This document shows positions 21,419-34,267 of a DNA stretch of 64,000 bases, piece by piece. Numbering within the stretch: the first letter of the stretch is position 1; the number at the start of each line of letters is the position of its first letter. A program made the position numbers and the translations under genes. The notes beneath the pieces were generated by a model. That model worked only from the letters and a program-made list of their open reading frames with translations. It was not told the origin of the DNA and did not search any database. Source of the DNA: Tethya wilhelma (lineage: Eukaryota > Porifera > Demospongiae > Tethyida > Tethyidae); NCBI GenBank assembly GCA_964030475.1, contig CAXIPT010000008.1, positions 1,744,086 through 1,808,085 on the forward strand, given 5' to 3'.

Positions 21419-21969
21419 GTGCGATGGGAAGGGCCAGGGGGATGGGCATATGAGAGCAACTCACGTCATAAACTTCACAACAAAGGAATGCAAATCACAC
21501 ACCATCAGAAGTTAAACTTCCAACAAAAATTAAAAGAGCCTATAAGTATTTAGACACATGCTTAGCATGTAAAAATGAAACAGATAAACAAAACCAAAAA
21601 AAAAAAAGACAATCAACACATGAAAAGGAATAACAACATGAACCTGTATTCAAATGTCAACAGTATATCACACACTGCCTCAACAGGGAAGAAGAGGCAG
21701 TTACTGAAGTTCTGCTAGCTGAATTAAAAGCAAACATCAGCACTAAAATATAACGTTCCTCTTTGAGGTCTTGAAGAAAAGGAGATTTGCTAAAAAGAAA
21801 TCCTGATATCGGTCGAGCTTTAGTTCCACACACCATTGAGAATATAAATCAATTGTGGAAAGAACCCAGGAATAATCGCTTACTACTCATCACATGACTA
21901 CAACTCATGTTTGCGAAAATCAATCAATAATTCGAATGTGGTGTAAGTAGCACATACAAACAGTGCTAC
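21419..21969. other. Intergenic spacer upstream of DPY19-like gene
   Basis: Contains the likely DPY19 promoter (near 21420-21500) and the 3' region of the RING/B-box gene. A poly-A run occurs at about 21597-21608. No gene was seen. The RING/B-box frame ends in AATATGTGAGT, which is both a stop and a fair splice donor, so a further 3' exon cannot be excluded. Confidence 0.4.
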
Positions 21970-24900
21970 TCACATATTACTATTTGAAGGCTGCTGAGAA
22001 TCACTGCTAGTTCCAGCAGGTGGGACAACGGCAGTTCCAGGTGGACTCGTTTCTAACAGATCCATTATACTTATTTTAGCAACTTCATCTACTATGGCGA
22101 TGGGATGGTCATCCTTAGGATGGTTGGATTCACCCTCCAGTATGTTAGTAGACTGAATGGTGAGCTGATGGCCAGAACTTGAAGCACTACTTGTAGCAGT
22201 AGTTGGTGAGAGAGTTTCACTTGCTTCAGGAATGTTTCCCAGTTCGTTCGTCCTAGGTTGCTCAAGAGCTCCATTTGCACTACTAGCAGTGCTAAATTGG
22301 TGGTGCATTGTTGGAAAAGTGGCAGTTGAATAACCTGAAGAACCAGAAATTGAGCGATCTATTTCAGGAGGGTAGTTAAATTGAGCGACAGAGNAGATTT
22401 CGACACTACCGTGACCATCAGAACCAATTTGCTTCTCAACAGAATTTCCATCATGTCTCACGTAGCTCCCTCCCCCTCCCCCTCCTCTGCCTCCTGCCCC
22501 TCCGGAGTAGCCACCACCACCACCACCACCAAACATCCCCACGGCTCCTCCTCCTCCAAAGCCACCGGACTGACCTCCGTTCCCTCCGTTAGAGAAGGAA
22601 CAGGCACCTTGTGAACCATCTTGAGCAATACCAGCCCCTCCATAACCAAAGGAATGTTCTCCAAACTCTGGCAAGTCAGCGTCACCTCCAGCGGCTCCAT
22701 CAAGTCCTCCTTTACCGTGCTCCACCCCTCTCCCATCAGTGCCACTGGGCTCCAAGCTAGCATCACACCCATCAAAGTCAGTTGCATCCACTCCTCTTGT
22801 TCCACCTCCACCGCCAGCAGCAATGAGGAGGTTCTCCTGGGTGAAGTCATTGACGGCAACAAAGGTACCGCCCCCTCCTCCGGAATTATACTTGAACTTT
22901 GCAGACATCCCTCCACACAGGATGATAAGGACATCAGCAGCTCTCAGGAAGAAGGTTGCTGAGATGATTGCTCCTTTTCCTCCAGAACGAACCTTTCCAT
23001 CGGCTGCCTTTGCACCCTTAGCTGTTATGCGATAGTAACCATTGGATGGTATTCGAATGCGAGTGATCCTTTTCGTGTACTGAAGTGTTATGGGGAAGTT
23101 TGGACATTCAGCAACCACAGGTTTGCTCCACATCCCCCAGCCGGCAAGGTTAGAAGAACGGATCCTGAAACGGTACTTGTACCCAGGGCACAAATGGTCG
23201 ATATAGGTAGCTAGCTCATTGCCAGGTACCTCACAGCCCTGTGGCTCACTCTCATTGTACATGAAGTCAAATGCATTGGCCTGTCTATCCTTCACGTGAG
23301 GGAGATATTCGTACTCGATCTGAAAACGTCGCATCTGCTCGGAGTGTTCAGGAAGCTGCCAGGAGAGGCGCATCAAATTGTTGCGTCCAGGCTCACATTC
23401 CAGGTCAATTGGTGTAGCTCCTCCCCCTACGGCTCCAAGGGTCTTGAGTTGCTGGAGGATGTTCACAGGGACAATGAAGGGAATATCGTGATGGGCTGCT
23501 GGCCGTAACAGATCTCGGTCTTCATTCTGGAGGAGGTCTTCAATGGTACCAGCGACAGAATGGTACTGAAGAAGAAACTCTGCATCAGATTTGGGGATCA
23601 AATTGTTGAGATCTTCGTACGCATTTCTAAATTCTCTATTTGTTTTGTGGACCTTTTCCAATTGGCCTTTTAGGTTGTCCATGCGAAGTTTGCACTGTAT
23701 GCAAGAGGGGAAAATCAGCAATGAAAGTAGAAAAGAATGATCACATACACACTCAATACAATTGTCATAATGAACACCTATCAAAGAGTGAGTAGTTAAA
23801 ATTTTGAGGATTACTATTTTGATAGGTTACTCCATTATAGAGAAGCTGCATGTGGCTCAGGCTACAGTAACTCATATCAAATGCTCATAACTAAAACTAT
23901 CTTGAAAAACATGTTTTGCAAGCTTGCAATCTACTGCAATAGTTGGGCTAGTATCAAAGGCATGCCTATTGGATATACTTATTGACAATCTATGGCTGTG
24001 CATTATTTAGAGTGTTAAACTGACATGGCCTAATAGTCTGTGTCCAGGTGTTTTGTGTGGTCTGGCTGGAGCTAGCTGGATTGGTTGGACTTCCCAGGAT
24101 GTGGTCAGCAGTAACTGACTATGTGATATTTTGTCAAATTTTACCACCTTACTGGGGACTCAAATCATAATTCAGTTTCAAAGTAACAGATTTGGTACTG
24201 GATTTTCTATTTTGTCAACAACAGAAGGTAAAACACTAAAGTAAGCTGGGGAGGAGGAGGGAGGAGAAGAAAATTTGCGGGTGTATACGTACATATGCTG
24301 AGGGCTACGTCACGGTTGTTTGGTCTGTCAGGTTTTTCCATCAGAACAAGACCTCCAATCATCAAAGTCAGGATGCCAGTGTACACAATGAGTGGCAATG
24401 GCTAGGTGGCTATACCCATTAGTGCAATCTCAGAGATTACATCGCTGCCTTTAAACGATATTGCCAAACTTCAAATCATACATAGAAATAAGTGTGTTAC
24501 ATCATATGGCGAAATTGTATAGTAGCTAAACGTACACACCTTCTTTTTGTTTTACTAAAATAGATTTAGCTTTAGGCAGTGTAAAAAAACTGCGGGAGGG
24601 TCTAATATACTAAAATACTGAGCACACTGAGCTGCTGAGTAGTGGCTATACAGCAAATAGCGAGCCACACTGACAATAATTATGCTTACATAAAAAGTAG
24701 CCAACCCCTGTCTGTCTTGCCAAGCAACACTGACCAATGCAACAGCAGCAGCAGCAGACTCTTCTGATGTACTTGTAAGCTGCATCAGGTCAAGCAACAA
24801 CCTTACCATCAGTAATTGTTAATCTAAGCTAACCAGTAACTAGCTGAGGATAAGTTCAAGCTCTTTAACTCCTTGTTGGCATTGTAGTTAGGTCCTGCCT

Positions 24901-27031
24901 GTCTCATTTGATTGCATTGTGCATTGATCATCTGTATGCTAGAGGTTGATGGTCTTATTCAAAAAGTTCAATAAACTTAAATACCGTACAGCCAGAATCT
25001 TCTGCAAGGATTTTGTTTTGGAGAAATTGGTGAATTTCTCCAAATCGACAAAATTAATTTCACCAAAATTTATTGCCCAGATATGAATATTCAAAATGTG
25101 TGCCTTCACAAAGTAAGCTTGAAACTTGCTAGTAGCTGCAGGGGTAACTTAGGCTATTAAGCAATAACATCACTTTTGAAAGGTTTGTTGCCTGGCTAAA
25201 AAAAGGCTTTATTAAGCCTTGGTGTGGGCGTAGCACGTGCAGAGGATCACGGTAGTCGTTTTGTCTGTCTGTCTGTCCCATCAAAATCTCAAGAAAGAAA
25301 GCTCTAGCGAAAAAATGGAATATATATAGTTACGTTCATAAATTAAACTGAATGATCTTGTAAAATTATATTTTCTGCTGTCCAAAACGCTGTGGTTGCT
25401 GAGATATGAGGCTTTTGTGTTTCTTTGAGCGCTTAGCTTCGAGACCACGCCTATTAATCTGATGTGCGTTATCTTGAATTCAATAATGCTCACTGCATGA
25501 AGATGCTGCTTGATCAGTGCTGCTCACAGAGACTCTATAAGACCACAATCAGAGTTAGCATTGGTCCAGGAGCTCCTTCACACTCACTATACAGTCATTT
25601 CTAATTTTAGGCACCATCTAAAAAAATTGTTTCACGCTGAGGGTTATCAACTGTTACCTTTTCATGAAATTTCATGACAATGGTTTTCACGTGCTAGAAT
25701 TTAGTGATTGCTTTGCCTTACAACAATGCACAATCTCTTACTACATACAAACATGGGACAATACCTTTGTAATGGGCACAATTAGTTAACAACATAACAT
25801 AACTACTGTAAAATTATCATTGGAAGATTGATAGTACTACACCAAAGACAGGGTCAATACTTATAGTAATTCACAGGAAAGCATGTGAGTCCAAAAAGTC
25901 CCCAGAGCATTCCACCTAACCACTCATAGAAACAACATTAGCACCCAAGAATGCACATTAATTAGGAGTTCGTGAACTTTCACCACACACATCCCAAGTG
26001 GGCAGTGTTTCATCTCTGGAAACAGTATTTTCCCTCCCTTGCTTAACAATGCCATACCTCAATTTCAACATTTTGAAGAAGACTCTGCTGCCTTTCTTGG
26101 ATAACATCCATGATTTTCCCAAACTTGTCTCTGATACTCTCCTTTGCTTGGATTTCAGCCGGACCCAGCTCACCGATAATAGTATCTAGACGTGCAGTAG
26201 CATCTCCTAGCTTGCCAACAATCTCCCTGCTATTCACAGTAAGCTTCTTAGCTTGTACACGAAGCCTCGAAACAGCATCAGAAATGAGTTCAAACTGAAT
26301 AGAGCCATTTTGCTCGCCAGGACCACCAATACACTGCGTACAAGCAAACTCCCTTGTGCTTTGAGAGAAATGAGTGGCTTCGGTAGTCTTATGACGGGTA
26401 CAAAACACAGCAAGGGCATTCACTGGGACCTGGTCTTTAGGGTATCTCCTGTGTCTTCGAACAGGTTCGAACGGTCGATCATGCTCCTTTTGTTCACAGC
26501 TTTTACAAAACTTAAACTGCATGCCTGGCTGGCAATCAATACACACTATGGTAGCAGGTTCTTTGGAGCACACTTCACATAGAGGAGCATCAGGAGGTGC
26601 ACTCTCCACATCTTTTTGGGCCACAGTCCTCATAAGTTCGAGTACGGCATAATTTGGTGGGAGCTGGGTGACATCAGGAGGGTCTAAAGGGTGATTCACA
26701 TCACAAACAGGACACTTGACACTCTTGCCTCTCATAATTTTCATCAGACATTTAGTGCAGTACGTGTGCCCACATCGAAGGCTTCTAGGAAGGTGGTTGA
26801 AATCTTCACCATACTGTTCAACACAGATGTTACACTCCAGAAGAAGGGATTGCTTGCTCTAGAAAAGGTACAAACAGGCTCTAATTGGAAACTCTGACGT
26901 AGATACATTTGGAACACAACTACAGACATTATGCGAAAGTAAAACCACAGAGTCATATGCTAACACAATCAGTAACTTACCGTGGACTGTTCGTATAAAA
27001 CTTGGTCTGGCAGTCCTTCTTGACCGGCCAT
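21970..27031 (-). CDS. RING/B-box/coiled-coil protein with FN3 and ALK-like glycine-rich domain
   Basis: Start ATG at 27031 (MAGQEGLPDQVLYEQST), with a short first exon. Exon 2 (end near 26860, to 26058) gives a C3HC4 RING (CNICVEQY, CGHTYCTKC, CPVCD), a B-box (LCEVCSKEPATIVC through FCKSCEQKEHDRPF), a second zinc-binding piece, then a coiled coil. After a long intron the large exon beginning near 23697 (CKLRMDNLKGQLEKV) continues the coil, then an FN3 domain (LSWQLPEH to YKYRFRIRSSNLAGWG). A glycine-rich domain follows (YYRITAKGA, LIILCGGM, LLIAAGGGGGTRG, GGGGGGYSGGAGGRGGGGGG, GHGSVEI) resembling the extracellular glycine-rich domain of ALK/LTK kinases. A Ser/Thr/Pro-rich tail ends at 21970. 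One N (22394) falls in a codon just after this domain. The RING suggests E3 ubiquitin-ligase activity; no signal peptide is present, so the protein is probably cytosolic. Confidence 0.8.
23790..25957. other. Long intron of the RING/B-box-FN3 gene
   Basis: About 2.2 kb without a supported exon. Two short minus-strand frames at 24207-24398 and 24555-24809 are hydrophobic (LIVYTGILTLMIGGLVL and FYVSIIIVSVARYLL) and could be exons of a nested small membrane protein, but I found no support beyond being open. A repeat copy lies at about 25203-25500. Confidence 0.4.
25203..25500. repeat. Dispersed repeat copy 1
   Basis: From about TTAAGCCTTGG to ATCTTGAATTC it matches 42250-42510 nearly end to end, sharing GGTAGTCGTTTTG, TTACGTTCATAAAT, TGCTGTCCAAAAC and CTTAGCTTCGAG. 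No coding capacity; class unknown. Confidence 0.8.
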
Positions 27032-27501
27032 GATCAGCGTAGCCAACCCTTTCTAAATGGTTTACAGGCTCTGATGAGTAGGGAGTAGCTTATAAGCATA
27101 AAACAACTAGACATAGATGGACTTGAACACCGAACCTGAACCACCAAAAGACTAGACACCCCAAAAACCAAAAAAGTTTTCTCTGTGAGGGTGCCCCTTC
27201 CAACTTCAGGTGGTTTCTACTGCGCATGCTCCCTAGTCAATGGGCTGGGCCGGATGGGCGGCGCCAACTAACCTGTTTTACCAGTTGTAATTTGTGCAAG
27301 CAAGACGTGGAATTTTACTCAAAGCAGCTAGCTCAGAAAGAACTCGCAAATTATTTTTACTGATCAAGGATACTATATCGGTTTGATCTGTCCGTGAGAA
27401 GAGAAATACATCTAGATAAGGACATAGAGGACCCTGTCCTCGACTGAAGCTCAGTTATGAGCGCTTGACTCTAAGCGCAGGTCGACAACAGCAAGTTCAT
27501 C
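27032..27501. promoter_or_regulatory. Divergent spacer between RING/B-box gene and FAD-oxidoreductase-like gene
   Basis: The two genes start head to head here. The region holds CTGCGCATGCTC (about 27222-27233), a partial NRF-1-like palindrome, and GGGCGGCGCC. A shared promoter is inferred from arrangement. Confidence 0.4.
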
Positions 27502-29673
27502 ATGTTGTCAGAGTGAGTTTTGAATAGTATTGAAAAACAAAGCAATATCGAATTATGATGATTTTCTTCCTTTAGTTGTGAGATGGAAGGGGATTGTGGC
27601 AAAGAATTGGACAGGTATCTTAGGGAACTCATTTTGAGTGATAATATCGAGTTGCAAAGAAAATGGGTCACCTCCAACACCAATCTTCGTGCCTACACAG
27701 AGCATCTGTTTCCAGAAGCTTGCCAGAACCATCGAATCTTTAATGAAAGATCAGGCAAGCGCCCTAAGAACATAGTCACTATTCGTTCGATCAAAGGAAC
27801 TCAGTATGAACATTTGCATGGTGGAAATAACACTTCTGTTTATGCTGGTGGTCCTGGCAGTATGGTTGGAGCTGCCCTCAATAGTGTTGTTTCCTCTCAA
27901 AGCCAAGCCAATATGTCAAATGTTATGTATGTAACGTACGACTTCGAACATTCCAATGCTCGTTCGAGTGCTTATTATTTCCATCTTAGACACAGCAATG
28001 CTCTCAATGCCGACAGCTGGGTGAGAGGTCACAGAATCCTTTTGGAGTGTTTACGTAGGCAACTACTTTCCAGAAACAAGTTACTTGAAGAGTCACTGAA
28101 GCTTGAGTACCTTAAGGTTGATATTTCCCTCAATAGAATCTTGTCTAGCCCTTCCCATTTTACTAGAACTGTGTCTATTCTCTCTGGAGGTCTATGGCAT
28201 ACGTTTAGAAATATGGCCATTGAAAAAATCCACCCAGCTAGCACTGACTGGGCTCACAATCGTTCTTACTCCCAATATTCTATTCCCGTTCTCCGACGTT
28301 TGGAGTCCATGGGTGCACGTCTAGGTATTGTGTCGAAAGATGGAAACCCAACATTACTAGTTGGTACCGAGACAGAGTCATGTAAAGCTATTCATGTTGT
28401 GTTTGATGAAAAAGGCGCTAAGCACACCGAGGAAGACAATCACAATATCTTTGAAACCAACCAAATTGAGTCTCGTACGCTAAACCACACTGAACTAGTG
28501 AGTCTAATGGGTGGTGATAGTGGTAACATATACAGAGCATATGTCTACCCTAAAGATGGTAGGATTCCTGCTGACATGAACGTAGTGCTTCGCAACATTG
28601 TTGAGAAATCAGGTCATTCTTGGAAGGAAGGTGTCCAGGTCAAAAGTGTGTACATTGACAAGAATGGTGTGAGAGGAGTTGAATTCCAAAATGTGACATC
28701 ACAGGAACTGTGGTATCAACCCTGTTCCTCTGTAGTTCTGTCTCTGGGTTATACAGCACGGTATCAAACTGAACTACCTCGTGAGTGGTCCACCTTATTC
28801 TGCAAAGGACGTAGTTTTGTGTCAGCACTTAAGCACAAGATAGGTTTCAAAGGTGTCATCCCGAATACCACTGTTGCAGCAGGGTGCTCTGGTTATTTCT
28901 TAGTCAAGGGGAAAATACCCATTATTGGAGCACAAAACTCTCACTGGACTGAAGTGGCCTATTCCCCTGAAGCAGATGTCACTCTAGGGAAGCTCACTGG
29001 TGGTGGAAATATTGGATCAGAGCAGATTCCGGCCACCTATCCCCTCAACAACCTTGAACATCTCAAAAGGCTATTTGGACCAAGACTGATCGGTGTTCTT
29101 TCCATCGATAGCTGTCCACGGGCAGTCAACTCCCAAAATGATGTTCAATTTTATCGTCTTGCGCCTGGTTTTGTGGTTGCTGTTGGCCTCGGTGGTACAG
29201 GGATGACCAAATGTGGAGCTAATGGAGCACTTTCCTTCCTGCTAACCCATCCTGATGTGGCTCAGTCTCAGCTCATTCCTGAAGCACCACAACTCTTTAG
29301 TTCAATTCGGTTGGATAGGTTTGTTAGTGATTACACCCCTTTTACTTTGAGAGCTCTTGGTCTTCAACTGGATTACTCTCTTCTTGAAATCGCTTCATTT
29401 GCAAGTGTATCTATAGGAGTTTATTTTGTTGCTAAATTTCTTTTCTCTCATTCTTATTCTGTGTTCAACCACCAAAGGCCTGTGTCACAGGCTCATCTTT
29501 CTAGTTTACCAGTACATAAATATCATCTTAATTTTCAGCATAAATTTTACCACCAGCAGAGATTTGTGCATACTTTCGGTTACCCACTACCCTTTGCTGA
29601 CTCCCTGAAGTCTAATCGTTGTAGTTTGAGATTACTGTGTATGTTTAAAAAATTCTGTCGCATTCGGCTGTAA
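27502..29673 (+). CDS. FAD-dependent oxidoreductase-like protein (DAO-type fold), nearly intronless
   Basis: Proposed start ATG at 27502 in an 11-base exon (MLSD) that joins in phase across a 63-bp intron (27513-27575) to a 2.1-kb exon, giving about 702 residues. Alternatively it starts at 27583. The middle resembles the DadA/DAO flavoprotein pattern: VYPKDGRIPADMNVVLRNI (substrate-domain entry), GVQVKSVYIDKNGVRGVEF, CSSVVLSLGYTARYQ. A C-terminal FAD-binding block follows: RLAPGFVVAVGLGGTGMTKC with GANGALSFLLTHP. The N-terminal dinucleotide motif GxGxxG is not recognisable, which is odd for an active flavoenzyme. A hydrophobic stretch (about residues 600-620) and a basic tail suggest a tail anchor. 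The substrate is unknown. Confidence 0.6.
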
Positions 29674-31627
29674 AAGGTTGTTTCAGTCAAGGAAACACTT
29701 AAACACATTTTTGTACATAATAATATTATAATTATTATTATTTTTATGTTTGCTTCTGTCAAGCTCATTTTTGTTGTTAAGTGCATTAATTTTTCTCTCT
29801 CATCAATGCTCTGGAACCTGTTCTATTTGCACTTATTTTGCAAAGTTTGTTGATCTTTGTACTCCAACATTATGCTGCTATCAATCTTCTACATTAAATT
29901 TGATTAAAGTAGTTCTCTTCACATCAAAGATCAAAGATGCTGCTATATGGTTTGTGACCTTACGTGTACAATTTTAATTTCAGCGCGAAAAAGCATTACA
30001 TCATTGAGTAGCTCTGCCGTATTTTGACCTCGTCTTTGAGAAATGTTTTCTTGAGAAAGAAAGAAGCTATTGCACCAAAATAAAAAGAAGCCAGTAGAGG
30101 AACCTAATCTGATTGCAGGAACTTCTTGAACCAATGATTTGCAAATTTGGAAACGCTAGAAGCAGCGTTTCTCTTGCACAACTCTTTCTTGATCCAGCCT
30201 GAGATGTGTTACAAGTCACTCTAGAATGGCAGTCCTGACCAATATTTTTTACCCAAGACTCTTGCAAAGCTTAGTACAAAGGTAAATTTAGTATTCTAAC
30301 TAGCAAAGAACCATTTTGCAGGTTTTGATCCAAGCTGTTTGAAGCCCTGAATAATAACAATTTTTACAGTATTTAGTTGGTTGAACACACATTATATTGT
30401 AGGTCTTTGAAGTAGACACCCCAAATATCAAGTATTTATGATTGTTTGAGTAACAAAAACTTCAAGAAAGTCTCAGAAAGGCCGAAAATAAGCAGTTCTT
30501 AGCTGCTTTAAATTGATATGAATATTCATGAGGTTGTTGAGCCGAGGTCAGAGGTGATGTGTAGAGGCATAGTATGGTAAAGTGCATTGAAAAATTGCTG
30601 AACTTTGAGCAGTTGTTTCAGGCAAATGACACCTGCAAAATGAAACAGACACAGGATACATGTAGAACTATCCTTTAGCTGTCAGTATTTGCAAACTGAG
30701 CTCAAAATATTTGTCAGGACTGCTAATCTAGAGCAAAATATGTGGGGTGTTTGTATCTCATTAAAAAAATGAGCTGAAGAAACAACCCTGTAACTTTCTT
30801 TCTGTGATACCTGTAGAAATGAGACAAACACCATTGGATAGCTGAAGAAGAGAGCAATTCTATAGACTTTAGTCCAAGTCATATGCATGCTCAGAGTCCA
30901 GTTTATGATCCATTGAAAATAACATTAATTTTATTCATGCTTTACTCTAGGCTTGACCACAAACTTCCTGCCTGCAAACAAATTTGAGTGCGCGCGTAAG
31001 GACTGTAATGGGACTGCTTTGATTGAGGTGGACGAAATTTAGTTTATACGTGTCTTGTCACCATGGTAACCAATGGACGATCTATACTGCCATGCAATGC
31101 ATAGATTTTCATGATTTTTAATGAATTTTCAGTATAAGTACATGGTTGCTATGGCAATGGAAGATAACATATCTCACATTCCTTACTGGGTGTGGTACTT
31201 GTGATGGAAGACTGAGGTTGTGTGCTTTTAACGAAATGGCCCCCTAATCAGAACAAAGTTCAACATGCAAACACATGATGTACAGGCATGAAATTTGAAA
31301 ACAATGAGTGTTTGGACAATTAAAAATGTGGTAGCATAAGAGAGGTTAGTAGGACCCTTAATAGGTGCAGCGTGACGCTCATGTGTGATGAATTGCATAA
31401 GCTAGGTCTCCATTAGTCTCGCGGGCCAGACGTCTGGGAGACGTTCCCCGGTCGGGTCGGACGGTCCCACCTCTCGAACGTCTGGCCATGGCTTCCAGTG
31501 AAAAATTCAGTGTATATTTCACAAAATTAATCATAATAATATTATTGTGCTAATTCATAGAAACATGTACATACACCCTACAAACAAATACTAATGAAAT
31601 AGGATAAAATCTCAAAAATCAACCATT
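29674..31627. other. Intergenic stretch, no gene seen
   Basis: About 2 kb, AT-rich, between a plus-strand gene and the 3' end of the second RING/B-box gene. Apart from the GC-rich inverted repeat at 31424-31487, I saw no supported feature. Confidence 0.55.
31424..31487. repeat. GC-rich inverted repeat (foldback)
   Basis: GGCCAGACGT (31424-31433) is repeated inverted at 31478-31487, with CTGGGAGACG and CGTCT pieces between. It is strikingly GC-rich against AT-rich surroundings. The outer bases (TAGTCTCGCGGGCCAGACG) share the TAGTCT...CCAGAC style of the foldback at 52760-52795. Confidence 0.65.
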
Positions 31628-34267
31628 CTACCGTTCAGCATCAACGTGTACAATAGTGACGGACCCATGACCATCGTTCCCTAGGAGTCGCTTCTGATCA
31701 AGCCCATCAGATCGGATGTAGCTCCCTCCCCCTCCCCCTCCTCTGCCTCCTCCCCCTCCGGAGTAGCCACCACCACCTCCACCACCAAAATGACCAACGG
31801 CTCCTCCTCCTCCAAAGCCACCACCGCCATCATTAGAAATCGGCTCACCACCACGGAGAAATGACTCGGCCGTAGAAGATGCTTCATGTAGGCCAGCTCC
31901 TCCATGGCCCCAACTTGGTCCTGTGAAAATAGCATCGCCACCAGCTCCACCTCCAGCGCCACCTGAAGCCCATTGGGCACCGCACCCATCCAGACCCGAG
32001 TCAGAGTCAATGTTGGCATCCTTTCCGTTCAAATCATCGTTGTCATGGCCTCGCGTTCCTCCTCCCCCACCAGCAACGATGAGCACATTAGCCCCAGTCC
32101 TACTGTTGAGCGCAACAAACGAGCCTCCAGCACCTCCCGAACTAGAGCCAACCTTGTCTGACATTCCACCACAAAGAACAATGAGCTTGTCATATCTAAG
32201 ATAATTGTTACGGGGAGAGTTTTATGATTTACGATCAGATATTAGCAATTGCCTGGTCCCACACCACCCTAAGGAGACCACTCTCCATCCTACACTGGAG
32301 TCTAGCAGGGACACCACCTCCTCCAACTATCCCCAATTGCTGAATTTTAGTCAAGAAATCTGGTGAAATGTGGACTGGAATGTCTCCCTTTGTGACAGGA
32401 ACTTGGTAGATGGGGAAATTTTCATCAGTAATTTGATCTTTCATGGACTTGATGATAGAATCGGCTTGCTGTAAGCTGCTATAGTCCATCATTTGAAGTA
32501 GCCAGTTAGCACGTACCACTGCAGTGTCAGCATTTCCCTGGGCTAGCTCAAGTCTCTCCTGCTGTTCTATCAGTGACTTCCTCTGAAAGTGTGCCTAGGA
32601 GAGAGTTTATAGAAACTATTAAATAAATGTCATGGATTACTGAAAAAAAATATATATTTTGGAGTGGAAATACAATTGCAAAAAGTTCAGGCATCATTCT
32701 TCTGCAAAAATTTTACCCTTCGAAATTTCTACCAATACCACAAAAGGAAGCTTACTAAAAAGATTTACCTCTGACTCAACTCTTCCAATAACTTCTGTGG
32801 CCCTCTTCTTAAGAGCCATCTCAAACTGGTTGAACTCCACACTGACACGGTCTATTGCACGAGCCTGTAGTAGCAATAGTATACACGACTTTAATACCAT
32901 CACAATGACAAAATTGTAATAATTCTGCAAGATGCATTTTGCAAGTAAAGAGAAAATCTTGGGAGAGACATCGATCAATCAGAGAGTCCAATCTATATAT
33001 TTAGTGGGAACTCCCATTTATCAGCAACCTGTTATGATTAGATGTAGTTATTGTAGTACACAGGTCACACAAGTGTCTTCCATGAACCCACACAAACTAG
33101 ATTAGGTGGATAACCACCCTCTGATTGGTGAACCAGGAATGCACACTTGGTTGGGTTGTATTGCATAGCAATGATAATCATAAATATTCTAGAGCTACTC
33201 ATACCCTAGCAACATATGGATAGTCAAAGGAGTAGCACAAAATTATGACTGAACAATACAACATATAACTCATATAAAACCCGCAACATGCTAGGCACCA
33301 ATACAGAACTCAGGCCAGTTACAGCTTCTCAGAGGTGGCAGTGGAGGACTCTATTCTATTGAGAGGACACTAGAGTGACATGCTACTTTAAATTCACACA
33401 TAAATATCATGTAAACACAAACAGAACACCAACCGATATCACTGACCACCTAGTGGAGCAAGGTACTGGACAAGATTATGCATGTACACATGTAAAAAAA
33501 ACAAAAAAAGGTTGTGTATCACCTTTTCTTGGTCCACTCTTCCCAGCAGTTGCTCCAGCTCTGCCCTGGTCTTTGAGATGGTGTCGACCCTCTCACGAAT
33601 GAGCTGGATAAGACTAGGTACTTCCTCTCGTATGTATGCCACAGCATCGTCAATAGGGATATAGCGATCACCAACAAAATCAGCACACTCAGTTTTGCAG
33701 ATTTCACAGGCAAATTTATTCACCTATAGTACAAAAAAAGATGTATCATTGTTTGTGGGTGATTGAAGGAGAAATGACACATACCTTGAAGGAAAAAAAC
33801 AAACAGGGGTTTCCAGTGTGAGTTTGGCATGCAGGAACTGGCGTAGAGATACGCACTGATTGAACTGGTCTAGGCCTGTGCTCTCGAAGTGGACCAAACG
33901 GCCGACTGTGTTCACTCTGAGAACACTCATCACAAAATCGATATCCAGCTGGAAGACACTGGAAGCAAATCAATGTGGCAGTCTTGCTTCTACAGTTTTG
34001 GCAGAGTGCTTTTTGTGGGGCAGGAACATGATGAACAACAGGGGGTGGTTGAGCACTCTGTGCATCAACATACCACATGATGGTGATGTTAGGCACATGA
34101 GGTTCAGGGCTAGCAATGGAGCACTGGGGACACTGTAGGGGCTGGCCGTCTGCTTGATTCGAGTCAAGACATTGCTGACAGAAAGTGTGACCACAACCTA
34201 TTAGGATTCTAGGTTGCTGTTCCCCACTAGTAGTGTAATCTTTGTGACACACTGGACAAGTTAGCAT
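31628..34267 (-). pseudogene. Second RING/B-box/coiled-coil glycine-rich gene, FN3 core missing (possibly decayed)
   Basis: A paralogue of the gene at 21970-27031. The start MLTCPVCHKDY (34267) opens a RING (CGHTFCQQC, CPQC) and a B-box (ALCQNCRSKTATLIC, FCDECSQSEHSRPF). Exons near 33520-33723, 32768-32866 and 32235-32600 give the coiled coil and the short block QLGIVGGGGVPARLQC that precedes FN3 in the first gene. Here the frame reaches LLRVVWDQAIANI and stops at 32235-32237. The glycine-rich domain resumes about 20-60 bases later in another frame (LRYDKLIVLCGGM to GHGSVTIVHVDAER, stop 31628-31630). About 110 residues of FN3 and early glycine-rich domain are absent relative to the first copy. 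No convincing intron bridges the gap, so a deletion with frameshift is likely. A truncated RING protein could still be made. Confidence 0.6.

Noticed and set aside
22458..22934. Alternative frames rich in Val/Glu or Ser/Pro opposite the glycine-rich domain
   Set aside because: Glycine codon runs (GGN) keep other frames open. The glycine-rich frame is the one conserved between the two paralogues, as also seen at 31681-32204.
24207..24809. Two hydrophobic minus-strand frames as a nested membrane-protein gene
   Set aside because: Open but short, with no clear splice pair or family resemblance; kept only as a note in the intron entry.
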